Part shown: piece after piece, positions 45,034-53,131 of the stretch
Layout: each line of letters starts with the position of its first letter
How positions within the stretch are numbered: the first letter of the stretch is position 1
Assembly: GCF_030656115.1 (NCBI RefSeq)
Contig: NZ_JAUSOO010000121.1
Location: 19,587-83,586 of the forward strand
Reading direction: 5' to 3'
Source of the DNA: Hydrogenophaga sp.
GTDB taxonomy: Bacteria > Pseudomonadota > Gammaproteobacteria > Burkholderiales > Burkholderiaceae_C
Length of the DNA: 64,000 bases
Notes under the pieces: model-generated
Seen by the model: the letters and a program-made list of their open reading frames with translations, nothing else
Told to the model about the DNA's origin: nothing
Database searches by the model: none
Position numbers and translations under genes: made by a program

Positions 45034-45825
45034 TCATTCCCCGGTTTTGCCGGCACGCTCGCGCCGGCCATCAAAAAACGCGCTGATGCGCTGGGAGGCA
45101 TCGATGCCGGCCGAGCGGGTCATGGCCGTCACCATGGTTTCGGCGAAGAAACCCTCGCCCATGGACATCTCGCCAATGCGGCTGATGCCGTTGATGACGG
45201 CGTAGTTGGTGGCCGGGGCGTTTTTGACGATGGTGCGCGCCAGTTCCAGCGCCTTGGCCAGGCCCTGGCCTTCGGGCACCGTGTAATGCGCCAGGCCGAG
45301 TTGTTGCGCCTCGCTCACGTTCATGGCGCGGCCGGTCAGCATCATCTCGACCACCCGGCCGGCGCCGATCAGGCGCGGAATGCGCACCGAGCCGCCACCG
45401 CCCAGGAAAATGCCGCGTTGCCCTTCGGGCAGCTGGAAGAAGGCCGAGCTTTCGCACACCCGCACATGCGTGGCCGCCGCCAGCTCGAACCCGCCGCCGA
45501 TGACGCCGCCCTGGAGCACGCTGACCACCGGCAGTTCGCCAAACTGGATCTGATCAAACACCCGGTGCCAGCGGCGCGAACGGCGCATGCCCACCAGCAC
45601 GTCCGGGCTGCGTTTGCTCATCAGCTCAAACAGGTCGAGCCCCGCGCTGAAGTGCCCGCCCGCGCCGTAGAGCACCACCGCGCGCGCGCCGTCCAGCTGC
45701 TGCGCGAAGCAGTCGCCCAGGGCGTCCAGCAAGGCGTCGTTGATCGCGTTGCGCTTGTCGGGGCGGTTGAGTTGGACCAGCGCGATGTCGTCTTCTCGCT
45801 CGATCTGCAGGATGTTGTCGGTCAT
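45034..45825 (-). CDS. enoyl-CoA hydratase/isomerase family protein
   Basis: The 263-residue crotonase-fold protein has the two oxyanion-hole segments HFSAGLDLFELM and LQGGVIGGGFELAAA, and the PEGQRGIFLGGGGSVRIPRL region. In the context of a feruloyl-CoA-synthetase-like gene 58 bases upstream, it would hydrate a cinnamoyl-type CoA ester, either feeding beta-oxidation or cutting it to an aldehyde as in hydroxycinnamoyl-CoA hydratase-lyase. The beta-oxidation genes across the divergent promoter favour plain hydration. Confidence 0.87.
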   Translation of the reverse strand: MTDNILQIEREDDIALVQLNRPDKRNAINDALLDALGDCFAQQLDGARAVVLYGAGGHFSAGLDLFELMSKRSPDVLVGMRRSRRWHRVFDQIQFGELPVVSVLQGGVIGGGFELAAATHVRVCESSAFFQLPEGQRGIFLGGGGSVRIPRLIGAGRVVEMMLTGRAMNVSEAQQLGLAHYTVPEGQGLAKALELARTIVKNAPATNYAVINGISRIGEMSMGEGFFAETMVTAMTRSAGIDASQRISAFFDGRRERAGKTGE

Positions 45826-45883
45826 GCGGGGCTCTGCTGTGTGGGGAGGTTGGGGTTGGGGTCGGGGGCTGGCGTGCGGCAGG

Positions 45884-47746
45884 TCAGTCGATGGCGATCA
45901 CGCGGGGGTCGGGCGTCGGGGCGTACAAGGCGTCCACCGCCTCGGCGCGCCGCGCCAGCACCGCGCGCTGGTTGACGTAGCCCTTGTCCGTGATTTCGCC
46001 CGCGTCCATCGAGGGGGCTTCGTCCAGCAACAGCACACGCCGAATGCGCATGCTCCCGCCGCTGTGTTGGGCGTTGTGTGCCTGAAACGCCTGGCGCAGC
46101 GCATCGCGCACGCCGGCGTGCTGCGTCCACGGTTGCGCCGTCGCCGGGCCGAACCGCTCCTGCACCGCACTCGGGTTGAGCCAGGCGAGCAGGCCCACGT
46201 ATTCGCGGTCGGCCCCCGTCACCACCACGTCGTTCAGCCAGGGCGCCGCCGCGTTGATCGCCTCGACGCGCAACGAACCGACACGCACAAAAATGCCCGA
46301 CTGGAGCTTGAATTCTTCGGCCACACGGCCCGCGAACGCCAGGCCTTCGTCCGCCCGTGCCGGGTCCACAAAACTGACCGCGTCGCCCATGCGGTAGAAG
46401 CCCTCTTCGTCAAAGGCCTGCGCGGTCAGCTCGGGCTGGTTCAGGTAACCCGGCATCACCGAAGGGCCCTTGACGCGCACCTCGTAGCGCGCGTCCTCCA
46501 TGGGCACCAGCTTGAGTTCCACGCCCGGCTGGGGCAGCCCCACCAGGCCGGCGCGCTCGGTGGGCCAGTGCACCACGGTGGTGGCGGCGCAGGTTTCGGT
46601 GGAGCCGTAGCCGGCGACAAACGGCATGTAGTGGCCCCGCTGGCGCACGGCGTGGCCCTGCAGGCGCAGATACACGCTGTCGGGCAGGCGCGCGCCCGAC
46701 GAGGTCAGCCGCTGCAGGTCGCGAAAGAACCGCTGCCCCAGTGCCGGGTCTTCGTCCAGCGCGTCGGCCAGCATGGTGTAGCCGGCGGGCACGCTGCTGA
46801 AGCGGGTCGGTGAAATCTCGCGCAGGTTGCGCAAGGTCTTTTCAAACTCGCCGGGGGTGGGCCGTCCATCGTCCAGGTACATCGTGCCGCCGTCTTCGAG
46901 CACGCTGTTGAACACCGCCGTGCCACCGGCCACATGGCTCCAGGGCAGCCACTCCAGCAACACCGAGGACGGCGTGTCCGGTCCGCGTGTGATCGTCTGC
47001 GCATGCATGGCCATGGTCACGCACAGCATGTGCTGCGTGATCGGCACCGCCTTGGGCACCCCGGTGGAGCCGGAGGTGAACAGGTACTTGGCCACCACGT
47101 CGGGGGTGATGCGTTCCAGCGCGCTGGGCACGTCCGCGCCGGGCACGACCCGCAGCACATCGGCCCAGGCCACCGCACCCGCCAGGTCCTGCGCGCCGTC
47201 CACCGCCACCACGCGCGCACCGGCCCGGTCCAGCGCCTTCAGCGCCCGCCCGAACCGGTCGGCCTGCTGCACGAACAGCACCGCCGGATCGATCAGTTCG
47301 ACCATGGCGCGCAGCTTGCCAAAGTCGGTGCTCAACAGCGCGTAGGCGGGGGTGACCGGCACATAGGGCATGCCCGCCTGCATGGCGGCCAGCTCCAACA
47401 CCGCGTGCTCCAGCGAGTTGCCGCTGAGCACCACCACCGCGCGCCCCGGGCGGTCCAGGTTCAGCAGCCACTGCGTGGCCGCGTCCACCTGCTGCTGCGC
47501 CTGGGCGTAGCCCAGGGTGCGCCAATCGGCGCCCGTGGCCTGCCGCTGCGCCAGCCAGATCTTGTCGCCCTGGTTCGCCGCGTGCCGGCGCAGCACCCCC
47601 GGCAAATGGCGCTCCACAGGCCCCAGGGGCACGCGGCTGCGCATCAACAACGAGCCGTCGGTGCGCGCATCGAGCTCAATGCGGCGCTCCATGAAGGGCA
47701 AGGGCAAAAAGGAAGCGGGGGTCCTGGCGTTCAAGGCAATGTCCAT
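45884..47746 (-). CDS. acyl/aryl-CoA ligase, feruloyl-CoA synthetase-like
   Basis: The 620-residue AMP-forming ligase has the P-loop YLFTSGSTGVPKAVP, the YGSTET motif and a C-terminal GDAVSFVDP / FAGRVAEEFKLQSG segment. The N-terminal DGSLLMRSRVPLGP and the atypical FKLQSGIFVRVGSLR, in place of the usual hinge lysine pattern, are shared with Fcs-type enzymes. The reaction is ATP-dependent CoA activation of a hydroxycinnamate or phenylpropanoid. ATG 47746 was chosen; the longer frame begins with TTG 47773 inside the operator region. It is the first gene of the minus arm. Confidence 0.85.
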   Translation of the reverse strand: MDIALNARTPASFLPLPFMERRIELDARTDGSLLMRSRVPLGPVERHLPGVLRRHAANQGDKIWLAQRQATGADWRTLGYAQAQQQVDAATQWLLNLDRPGRAVVVLSGNSLEHAVLELAAMQAGMPYVPVTPAYALLSTDFGKLRAMVELIDPAVLFVQQADRFGRALKALDRAGARVVAVDGAQDLAGAVAWADVLRVVPGADVPSALERITPDVVAKYLFTSGSTGVPKAVPITQHMLCVTMAMHAQTITRGPDTPSSVLLEWLPWSHVAGGTAVFNSVLEDGGTMYLDDGRPTPGEFEKTLRNLREISPTRFSSVPAGYTMLADALDEDPALGQRFFRDLQRLTSSGARLPDSVYLRLQGHAVRQRGHYMPFVAGYGSTETCAATTVVHWPTERAGLVGLPQPGVELKLVPMEDARYEVRVKGPSVMPGYLNQPELTAQAFDEEGFYRMGDAVSFVDPARADEGLAFAGRVAEEFKLQSGIFVRVGSLRVEAINAAAPWLNDVVVTGADREYVGLLAWLNPSAVQERFGPATAQPWTQHAGVRDALRQAFQAHNAQHSGGSMRIRRVLLLDEAPSMDAGEITDKGYVNQRAVLARRAEAVDALYAPTPDPRVIAID

Positions 47747-47951
47747 CCACGTTGTCAAAAAGCCTCTCGGCAATCAATAAGGTGACCTTATCTTTGTTTT
47801 CGCCTTTTTTACATAGGGGAATCCCTATGCACCAGTTAATAATGTCACCTTACATTTAAGCCCTTCATCGCCGGTCCCTGCCCGCACGGCTTCAACAGAT
47901 GCTGGCTGCAGGCGCTTCCTTTTTTTTCCCGTTTTCTCGCGACCTCCCACC
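47747..47951. promoter_or_regulatory. divergent promoter region with probable MarR operators
   Basis: The AT-rich 205-base gap separates the CoA ligase from the thiolase-like gene. It holds a perfect palindrome ATAAGGTGACCTTAT (47777-47791), a second inverted repeat CATAGGGGAATCCCTATG (47812-47829) and a third, AATGT-N6-ACATT (47841-47856), whose centre repeats the ACCTTA half-site of the first. The first and third are 64 bases apart, six helical turns. Such a layout would let one MarR dimer pair control both arms. The MarR gene at 52649 is the obvious candidate. Confidence 0.65.
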
Positions 47952-49121
47952 ATGAGTCTCCAAGGCAAGGCCTACATCGCAGGAATCTATGAACACCCGC
48001 TGCGCCGGGCCGACAACCAGTCCACCGCGCAGCTCCACGCCGAGGTGGCACTGGGCGCGCTGGAAGACGCCGGGCTGTCGCTGGACGACGTGGATGGCTA
48101 CTTTTGCGGTGCCGATGCGCCCGGTCTGGGCGGTTTGACCATGGCCGAATACATCGGCCTGAACAAGCTCCAGCACACCGACACCACAGAGTCGGGCGGC
48201 TCCGCCTATTTGCTGCACGTCAGCCACGCCGCGCAGGCCATTGCCGCCGGCCGTTGCCGCGTGGCGCTGGTGACCATGGCCGACCGGCCACTGGCGGCCG
48301 CGGCCGGTACGGCGCTGGCGGGCGTGGACCGCAACACCATGCCCAACCTGCCGTTCCAGGCGGCGGTGCCACCGCAACCCATGTACGGCTACGCCATGGT
48401 CGCCCGGCGCCACATGCACGAGTTCGGCACCACGCCCGAGCAGCTGGCCTGGGTGCGTGTGGCGGCTTCTCACCACGCGCAACACAACCCCCATGCCGTG
48501 CACCGCGACGTCGTCAGCGTGGACGACGTGTTGCGCTCGCCCATGGTGGCCAACCCGCTGCACCGGCTGGACTGCTGCGTCATGACCGACGGCGGTGGCG
48601 CCGTCGTGGTGGTGCACCCGGACATCGCGCGCCAACTCCGGCGCCCGCTCGTCAAGCTGATCGGGGCCGGCGAAGCCGTGAAGCACCCCGGCGCCGGGCG
48701 CATCGACCTGAGCTATTCGGCCGCTCGCTCATCGGGCGCCAAAGCTTTTCAAGACGCGGGCATTGCGCCCGCCGACATCGGCTACGTCTCGCTCTACGAC
48801 AGCTTCACCATCACCGTGATCGTGCAATTGGAAGACCTGGGTTTTTGCCCCAAGGGCGCCGGTGGCCGCTTCGTCGCCGACGGCAACCTCATCGCCGGCC
48901 ACGGCGCGCTGCCCTTCAACACCGACGGCGGCGGCCTGTGCAACAACCACCCCGGCAACAAAGGCGGCATGACCAAGATCCTGGAGGCCGTTCGCCAATG
49001 CCGCGGCGAGGCACATCCGGCGGTGCAGGTCCGGCGCCGCGAGTTTGTTCTGGCGCACGGCACCGGGGGCAACCTGGCCGGCGCCCACGCGGCCGGCACG
49101 CTCATTTTTCAGGCGGAATAA
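47952..49121 (+). CDS. thiolase-like (SCP2/lipid-transfer type) acyl-CoA enzyme, aromatic cluster
   Basis: The 389-residue protein follows the thiolase-like pattern (AYIAGIYEHPLRRADN, LEDAGLSLDDVDGYFCGAD). Where true thiolases have the nucleophilic cysteine, this has TTESGGSAYLLHVSHAAQAI, with no cysteine. The C-terminal LPFNTDGGGLCNNHPGNKGG keeps the HPG histidine. Proteins of this type need a DUF35 partner; here it is fused to the next gene, 2 bases downstream. It would release acetyl-CoA or propionyl-CoA from a 3-oxo or 3-hydroxy aryl-CoA. Thiolytic and retro-aldol chemistry are both possible. Confidence 0.85.
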   Translation: MSLQGKAYIAGIYEHPLRRADNQSTAQLHAEVALGALEDAGLSLDDVDGYFCGADAPGLGGLTMAEYIGLNKLQHTDTTESGGSAYLLHVSHAAQAIAAGRCRVALVTMADRPLAAAAGTALAGVDRNTMPNLPFQAAVPPQPMYGYAMVARRHMHEFGTTPEQLAWVRVAASHHAQHNPHAVHRDVVSVDDVLRSPMVANPLHRLDCCVMTDGGGAVVVVHPDIARQLRRPLVKLIGAGEAVKHPGAGRIDLSYSAARSSGAKAFQDAGIAPADIGYVSLYDSFTITVIVQLEDLGFCPKGAGGRFVADGNLIAGHGALPFNTDGGGLCNNHPGNKGGMTKILEAVRQCRGEAHPAVQVRRREFVLAHGTGGNLAGAHAAGTLIFQAE

Positions 49122-49123
49122 AC

Positions 49124-50791
49124 ATGGCAAACCCTCGCAACTTCATGCCCGAGCCGGTGGTGTTTCCGGGCGACGAACCCTTTTGGGCCGCGACCCGCGA
49201 AGGCCAGTTGCTGGCCAAACGCTGCACCGCGTGCGACGCCCTGCATTTCTACCCGCGCGCGCACTGCCCGCATTGCGGTCACCGCGAAACGCTGTGGCAC
49301 GCCCTGTCGGGCCGGGGCACGGTCTATTCGCACACCGTGGTGGAGCGCAGCCCGCGCCCGACCGCCCCGGCCATCATCGAGCTGGAAGAGGGCTTGCGCA
49401 TCCACAGCGTGGTGGTGGACGCCGATGTGCATGCGCTGCGCATTGGCGACCCGGTCACGCTGCGCTGCATCCCCACGGAACAAGGCCGGTTCCTGCCCGC
49501 CTTCACCACGCTGGCGGCCGAGCAGGCGCGCGCCTACACCCAGCGCGCCCGCGCCGCGCTGGGCGCCACGCCCCCCGAGGCGGCCCAGCGGTTCCGGCAG
49601 GCCGTGGTCATCGGGGCCGGCAACATGGGCGTGGGCATCGCGCTGGCGCTGCTGGCCGGCGGTCTGCGGGTGCGCCTGATCGACAAGAGCGCCTCCGCAC
49701 TGGCCAGCGCGCAGGAGCGCATCGCCGCCGGGCTGCAGCAGCAGGTGGACCGGGGCCGCCTGTCCGCCCCGGCCATGGCCGAACAACAAGCCGCCCTGAC
49801 AACCAGCACCGAGGTCACCGACGTGGCCCACGCCGAGCTGGTGCTGGAGGCGGTGTTCGAAGACATGGCGCTCAAGTGCGACATCTTCCGCACGATCGAC
49901 GCCCACGCCGACGCGGGCGCCGTGCTGGCCACCAACACCTCCACGCTGGACATTGGCCAGATCGCCGCCGCCACGCGGCGCCCCGAGGCGGTGGTGGGCC
50001 TGCATTTCTTCAACCCGGCGCAGGTCATGAAACTGCTGGAGATCGTGCGCGCCCCGGCCACCTCGGCCGACACGCTGACCGCCGCCAAGGCCCTGGCCCA
50101 ACGCATCGGCAAAACCCCCATCGTGGTGGGCATTTGCAATGGCTTTGTGGGCAACCGGCTCATGATCACCCGCGAACGCCAGGCCGCGCAGTTGCTGCTC
50201 GAAGGCGCGCTGCCCGAGCAGATCGACCGCTTCCAGCGCGAGTTCGGCCTGCCCATGGGCACCTTTGAATTGCAGGACATGGCCGGTGGCATTGCGCTCA
50301 CCTACCACGCCCGCCAGCGCAGCGGGCAAAGCGATTGGCTGGTGGAGCAACTGTTCCAGCGCGGCCGCCTGGGCCAGCGCGCCGGTCGCGGTTACTACCG
50401 CTACGAAGCGGGCAAGCGCCGACCCCTGGTCGACCCCGAGGTGACCGCGCTGATCGAAGAGGCGTCGCGTCTCAAGGGCATGGAGCGCCGTGCCATCGGC
50501 GAGCAAGAGCTGCACGACCGCCTGATCCTGCCCATGGTCAACGAAGGCGCCAAGCTGGTGGCCGAGGGCATCGTGGAGCGCGCCAGCGACATCGACCTGG
50601 TGTGGCAACTGGGCTACGGCTGGCCCGACTGGAAAGGCGGCCCGATGCACCACGCCGACACCCTGGGCCTAGCCACCGTGGTGGAGCGGCTGCAAGCCCT
50701 GCAAGCGCGCCATGGCCCGGTGTTTCAACCCGCCGCCGCACTGGTGCAGCTCGCCCAGCGCGGCGGCCGCTTCTGCGAACAGACTTCCTGA
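49124..50791 (+). CDS. DUF35 zinc-ribbon/OB-fold fused to 3-hydroxyacyl-CoA dehydrogenase
   Basis: The 555-residue protein joins two families. Residues 1-140 are a DUF35 domain with zinc ligands C34, C37, C48 and C51 (CTACDALHF, HCPHC), then the OB strand GRGTVYSHTVVERSPRP. From about 158 it is a 3-hydroxyacyl-CoA dehydrogenase: NAD fold VVIGAGNMGVGIALALLAGG, NTSTLDIGQIA, catalytic region GLHFFNPAQVMKLLEIV, and two C-terminal 3HCDH domains (CNGFVGNRLM; PMVNEGAKLVAEG). The reading frame is continuous with no stop or shift at the junction. The dehydrogenase makes the 3-oxo substrate that the neighbouring thiolase-like enzyme would cut. Confidence 0.92.
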   Translation: MANPRNFMPEPVVFPGDEPFWAATREGQLLAKRCTACDALHFYPRAHCPHCGHRETLWHALSGRGTVYSHTVVERSPRPTAPAIIELEEGLRIHSVVVDADVHALRIGDPVTLRCIPTEQGRFLPAFTTLAAEQARAYTQRARAALGATPPEAAQRFRQAVVIGAGNMGVGIALALLAGGLRVRLIDKSASALASAQERIAAGLQQQVDRGRLSAPAMAEQQAALTTSTEVTDVAHAELVLEAVFEDMALKCDIFRTIDAHADAGAVLATNTSTLDIGQIAAATRRPEAVVGLHFFNPAQVMKLLEIVRAPATSADTLTAAKALAQRIGKTPIVVGICNGFVGNRLMITRERQAAQLLLEGALPEQIDRFQREFGLPMGTFELQDMAGGIALTYHARQRSGQSDWLVEQLFQRGRLGQRAGRGYYRYEAGKRRPLVDPEVTALIEEASRLKGMERRAIGEQELHDRLILPMVNEGAKLVAEGIVERASDIDLVWQLGYGWPDWKGGPMHHADTLGLATVVERLQALQARHGPVFQPAAALVQLAQRGGRFCEQTS

Positions 50792-50803
50792 ACCCATCCC
50801 CCT

Positions 50804-52624
50804 ATGCCCATTTACACCGCCCCCGTTGACGACTGGCAATTCCTGCTGCACGACGTGCTGCACGTGGACCAGCACGCCGAGTTGCCCGGTTTCACCGACC
50901 TCGACCCCGACTTCACCGGCGCCGTGCTCGGTGCGGCCGCGCGTTTTCACGAAGAGGTGCTGCACCCCATCAACCTGCGGGCCGATGCCGAGGGCGCCCA
51001 CATCCAGAACGGCCAGGTGCAGACCCCGCAGGGCTACATCGAAGCCTGGGCGGCCTACCGCGCCGCGGGCTGGCACCGCATCAGCCTGCCCGCAGCGCTG
51101 GGCGGCGGCGGGCTGCCGCCCATCATGTCGGTGCCCATCAGCGAGCTGCGCGCGTCCACCGGGCATTCCTTTTCCATGTACAGCAGCTTTTGCGCCCCCA
51201 CCGCGAGCATGCTGTCCCGCCTGGGCCAGCCCTGGATGCAGACGCACGTGGTGCCCCGCCTGTCCGACGGCGACTGGACCGCCACCATGTGCATGACCGA
51301 GCCGCAGGCCGGCACCGACCTGCGCCAGCTGGGCACCCGCGCGGTGGAGCAGGCCGATGGCACCTGGCGCATCACGGGGCGCAAGATCTTCATTTCGGGC
51401 GGCGAACACGACCTGACGGACAACATCGTCCATGTGGTCCTGGCCAAAGTGCCCGACGCCAGCGGCCAGCTGCCCCGGGGCCTGTCGGCGGTCAACGTCT
51501 TCCTGGTGTCCAAGCGCCTGATCGACCCCGCCACCGGGCAACTGGGGGCGCTCAACGGCGTGCACGCCCGCTCCATCGAACACAAGATGGGCATTGAGGG
51601 CAGCGCCACCTGCGCACTCGACTTCGAAGACGCCGTGGCCTGGCGCATCGCGGACGAGCGCCGCACCGGCACGTCGGCCAACATGGCGCCCATGTTTCTG
51701 CTGATGAACTACGCCCGTGTTGGCACCGCCATGTCCGGCATCGCCTACGCCGAAATCGCGCGCCAGAACGCCGCGGCCTATGCGCGAGAACGCCTGTCGG
51801 GGCAAGCCAGCACACCCTCGCGCTACCCGCAGCAGGTGGCCGACCCCCTCATCGCCCACGCCGATGTGCGCCGCTTGTTGCTGGAGTCGCGCGCCTTTGC
51901 CGAAGGCGCGCGGGCCGGGGCGCTGCGCGCCGCGCTGTGGCAATCGGTGGCCGAACACGCCGAAGACCCCGCCGAGAAGGCCGAGGCGTCCGACCTGCTG
52001 GAGATCCTGACGCCGGTCATGAAGGCCTACTTCACCGACAAAGGTTTTGAGGCGGCGGTGGCCTGCCAGCAGGTGCTGGGTGGCCACGGCTACGTCAAGG
52101 ACTACGGCCTGGAGCAGTACGTGCGCAACGCGCGCATTGGCCAGCTGTACGAAGGCGCCAACGGCATCCAGGCCATGGACCTGCTGCACCGGAAACTGAA
52201 CCTCCACCACGGTCGCGCCCAGCGCAGCTTCCTGAGCGCGCTCGCCGGCTGTGTGGAGCGCAACGCCCACAACCCCCAATTGCACGCCTTCACCGCACCC
52301 CTGGCCGCGGGTCTGGAGCGCCTGCGCACCACGCTCGACTGGCTCGCCGAACACACCGCCGCAGCGCCCGACCGCGCCAACGCCGGTGCCTACGATGTGC
52401 TGACCGTGTTCGGCATCCTGTACATCGGCTGGAACTGGGTGGACATGGCCGCCGTCGCCACCAATCCCGAGGCCTGCCGCTTTGCCTCGGCCCAGACCCG
52501 GCAGACCAAGCTGCAGCTGGGCCGGATCTGGATGGACCGGCAAATGCCCCTGATCCATACACTGTGCGTCCGCATTGAATCGGGCAACGACGCCCTGATG
52601 CAGATCGCTGACGAGCTGATCTGA
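50804..52624 (+). CDS. long acyl-CoA dehydrogenase (DmdC/FadE5-like)
   Basis: The 606-residue flavoprotein is longer than standard acyl-CoA dehydrogenases (about 380) because of a C-terminal extension, as in DmdC and FadE5. Core motifs are MCMTEPQAGTDLRQLGT, ITGRKIFISGGEHDLTDN, QQVLGGHGYVKDYGLEQY and YEGANGIQAMDLLHRKL, the last containing the probable catalytic glutamate. It would introduce the alpha-beta double bond in a phenylpropanoyl-CoA or related ester ahead of the hydratase at 45034. It starts 12 bases after the fusion gene. Confidence 0.9.
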   Translation: MPIYTAPVDDWQFLLHDVLHVDQHAELPGFTDLDPDFTGAVLGAAARFHEEVLHPINLRADAEGAHIQNGQVQTPQGYIEAWAAYRAAGWHRISLPAALGGGGLPPIMSVPISELRASTGHSFSMYSSFCAPTASMLSRLGQPWMQTHVVPRLSDGDWTATMCMTEPQAGTDLRQLGTRAVEQADGTWRITGRKIFISGGEHDLTDNIVHVVLAKVPDASGQLPRGLSAVNVFLVSKRLIDPATGQLGALNGVHARSIEHKMGIEGSATCALDFEDAVAWRIADERRTGTSANMAPMFLLMNYARVGTAMSGIAYAEIARQNAAAYARERLSGQASTPSRYPQQVADPLIAHADVRRLLLESRAFAEGARAGALRAALWQSVAEHAEDPAEKAEASDLLEILTPVMKAYFTDKGFEAAVACQQVLGGHGYVKDYGLEQYVRNARIGQLYEGANGIQAMDLLHRKLNLHHGRAQRSFLSALAGCVERNAHNPQLHAFTAPLAAGLERLRTTLDWLAEHTAAAPDRANAGAYDVLTVFGILYIGWNWVDMAAVATNPEACRFASAQTRQTKLQLGRIWMDRQMPLIHTLCVRIESGNDALMQIADELI

Positions 52625-52648
52625 CCGAACCGACCCTGAAAGACACCT

Positions 52649-53080
52649 ATGGCCTTGAACGCGCGCGGATTTTTTTATGTGCAGCAAGTGGAACAGCTCG
52701 CACGGCGGGTCATTGATCAATGCCTGCAAGCCGAAGGCATGACGGCGGGCCAATACATGACCCTCAGCCTGGTGATCCACCACGAACCCGTCTCGTCGGC
52801 AGACCTGGCACGCCGCACCAACATCACCGCCCAATCCATGGGCGAATTCATCAAAGCGCTGGAATCCAAAGGCATGGTCGAGCGGCAGACCGACCCGGCC
52901 AACCGGCGCGTCATCCAGGTCAAGTCCACCGAACTCGGGCGCAAAACCCTGGTGCGCAGCGAAGCCAAAGTGGACCACGCCGAACACAACTTTTTCAGCT
53001 GCCTCAGCGGCGAGGAATACGTCTACCTGCGCATGCTGCTCAACCGCGTGCGCGCCGCCCAGCAACCCACCGACAAATAA
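52649..53080 (+). CDS. MarR-family transcriptional regulator
   Basis: The 143-residue protein has the MarR winged helix: VEQLARRVIDQCLQAEGMTA, then SSADLARRTNITAQSMGEFI, KALESKGMVERQTDPANRR. Its place in a hydroxycinnamate-type cluster resembles FerR, FerC and CouR, MarR proteins that bind hydroxycinnamoyl-CoA thioesters and then leave DNA. The perfect palindrome ATAAGGTGACCTTAT before the ligase is the likely operator. Confidence 0.9.
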   Translation: MALNARGFFYVQQVEQLARRVIDQCLQAEGMTAGQYMTLSLVIHHEPVSSADLARRTNITAQSMGEFIKALESKGMVERQTDPANRRVIQVKSTELGRKTLVRSEAKVDHAEHNFFSCLSGEEYVYLRMLLNRVRAAQQPTDK

Positions 53081-53131
53081 CCCCGCCCGCGCACCGGCAC
53101 CCGTCGCCCGGCCCAGCCCATTCACCACCCC

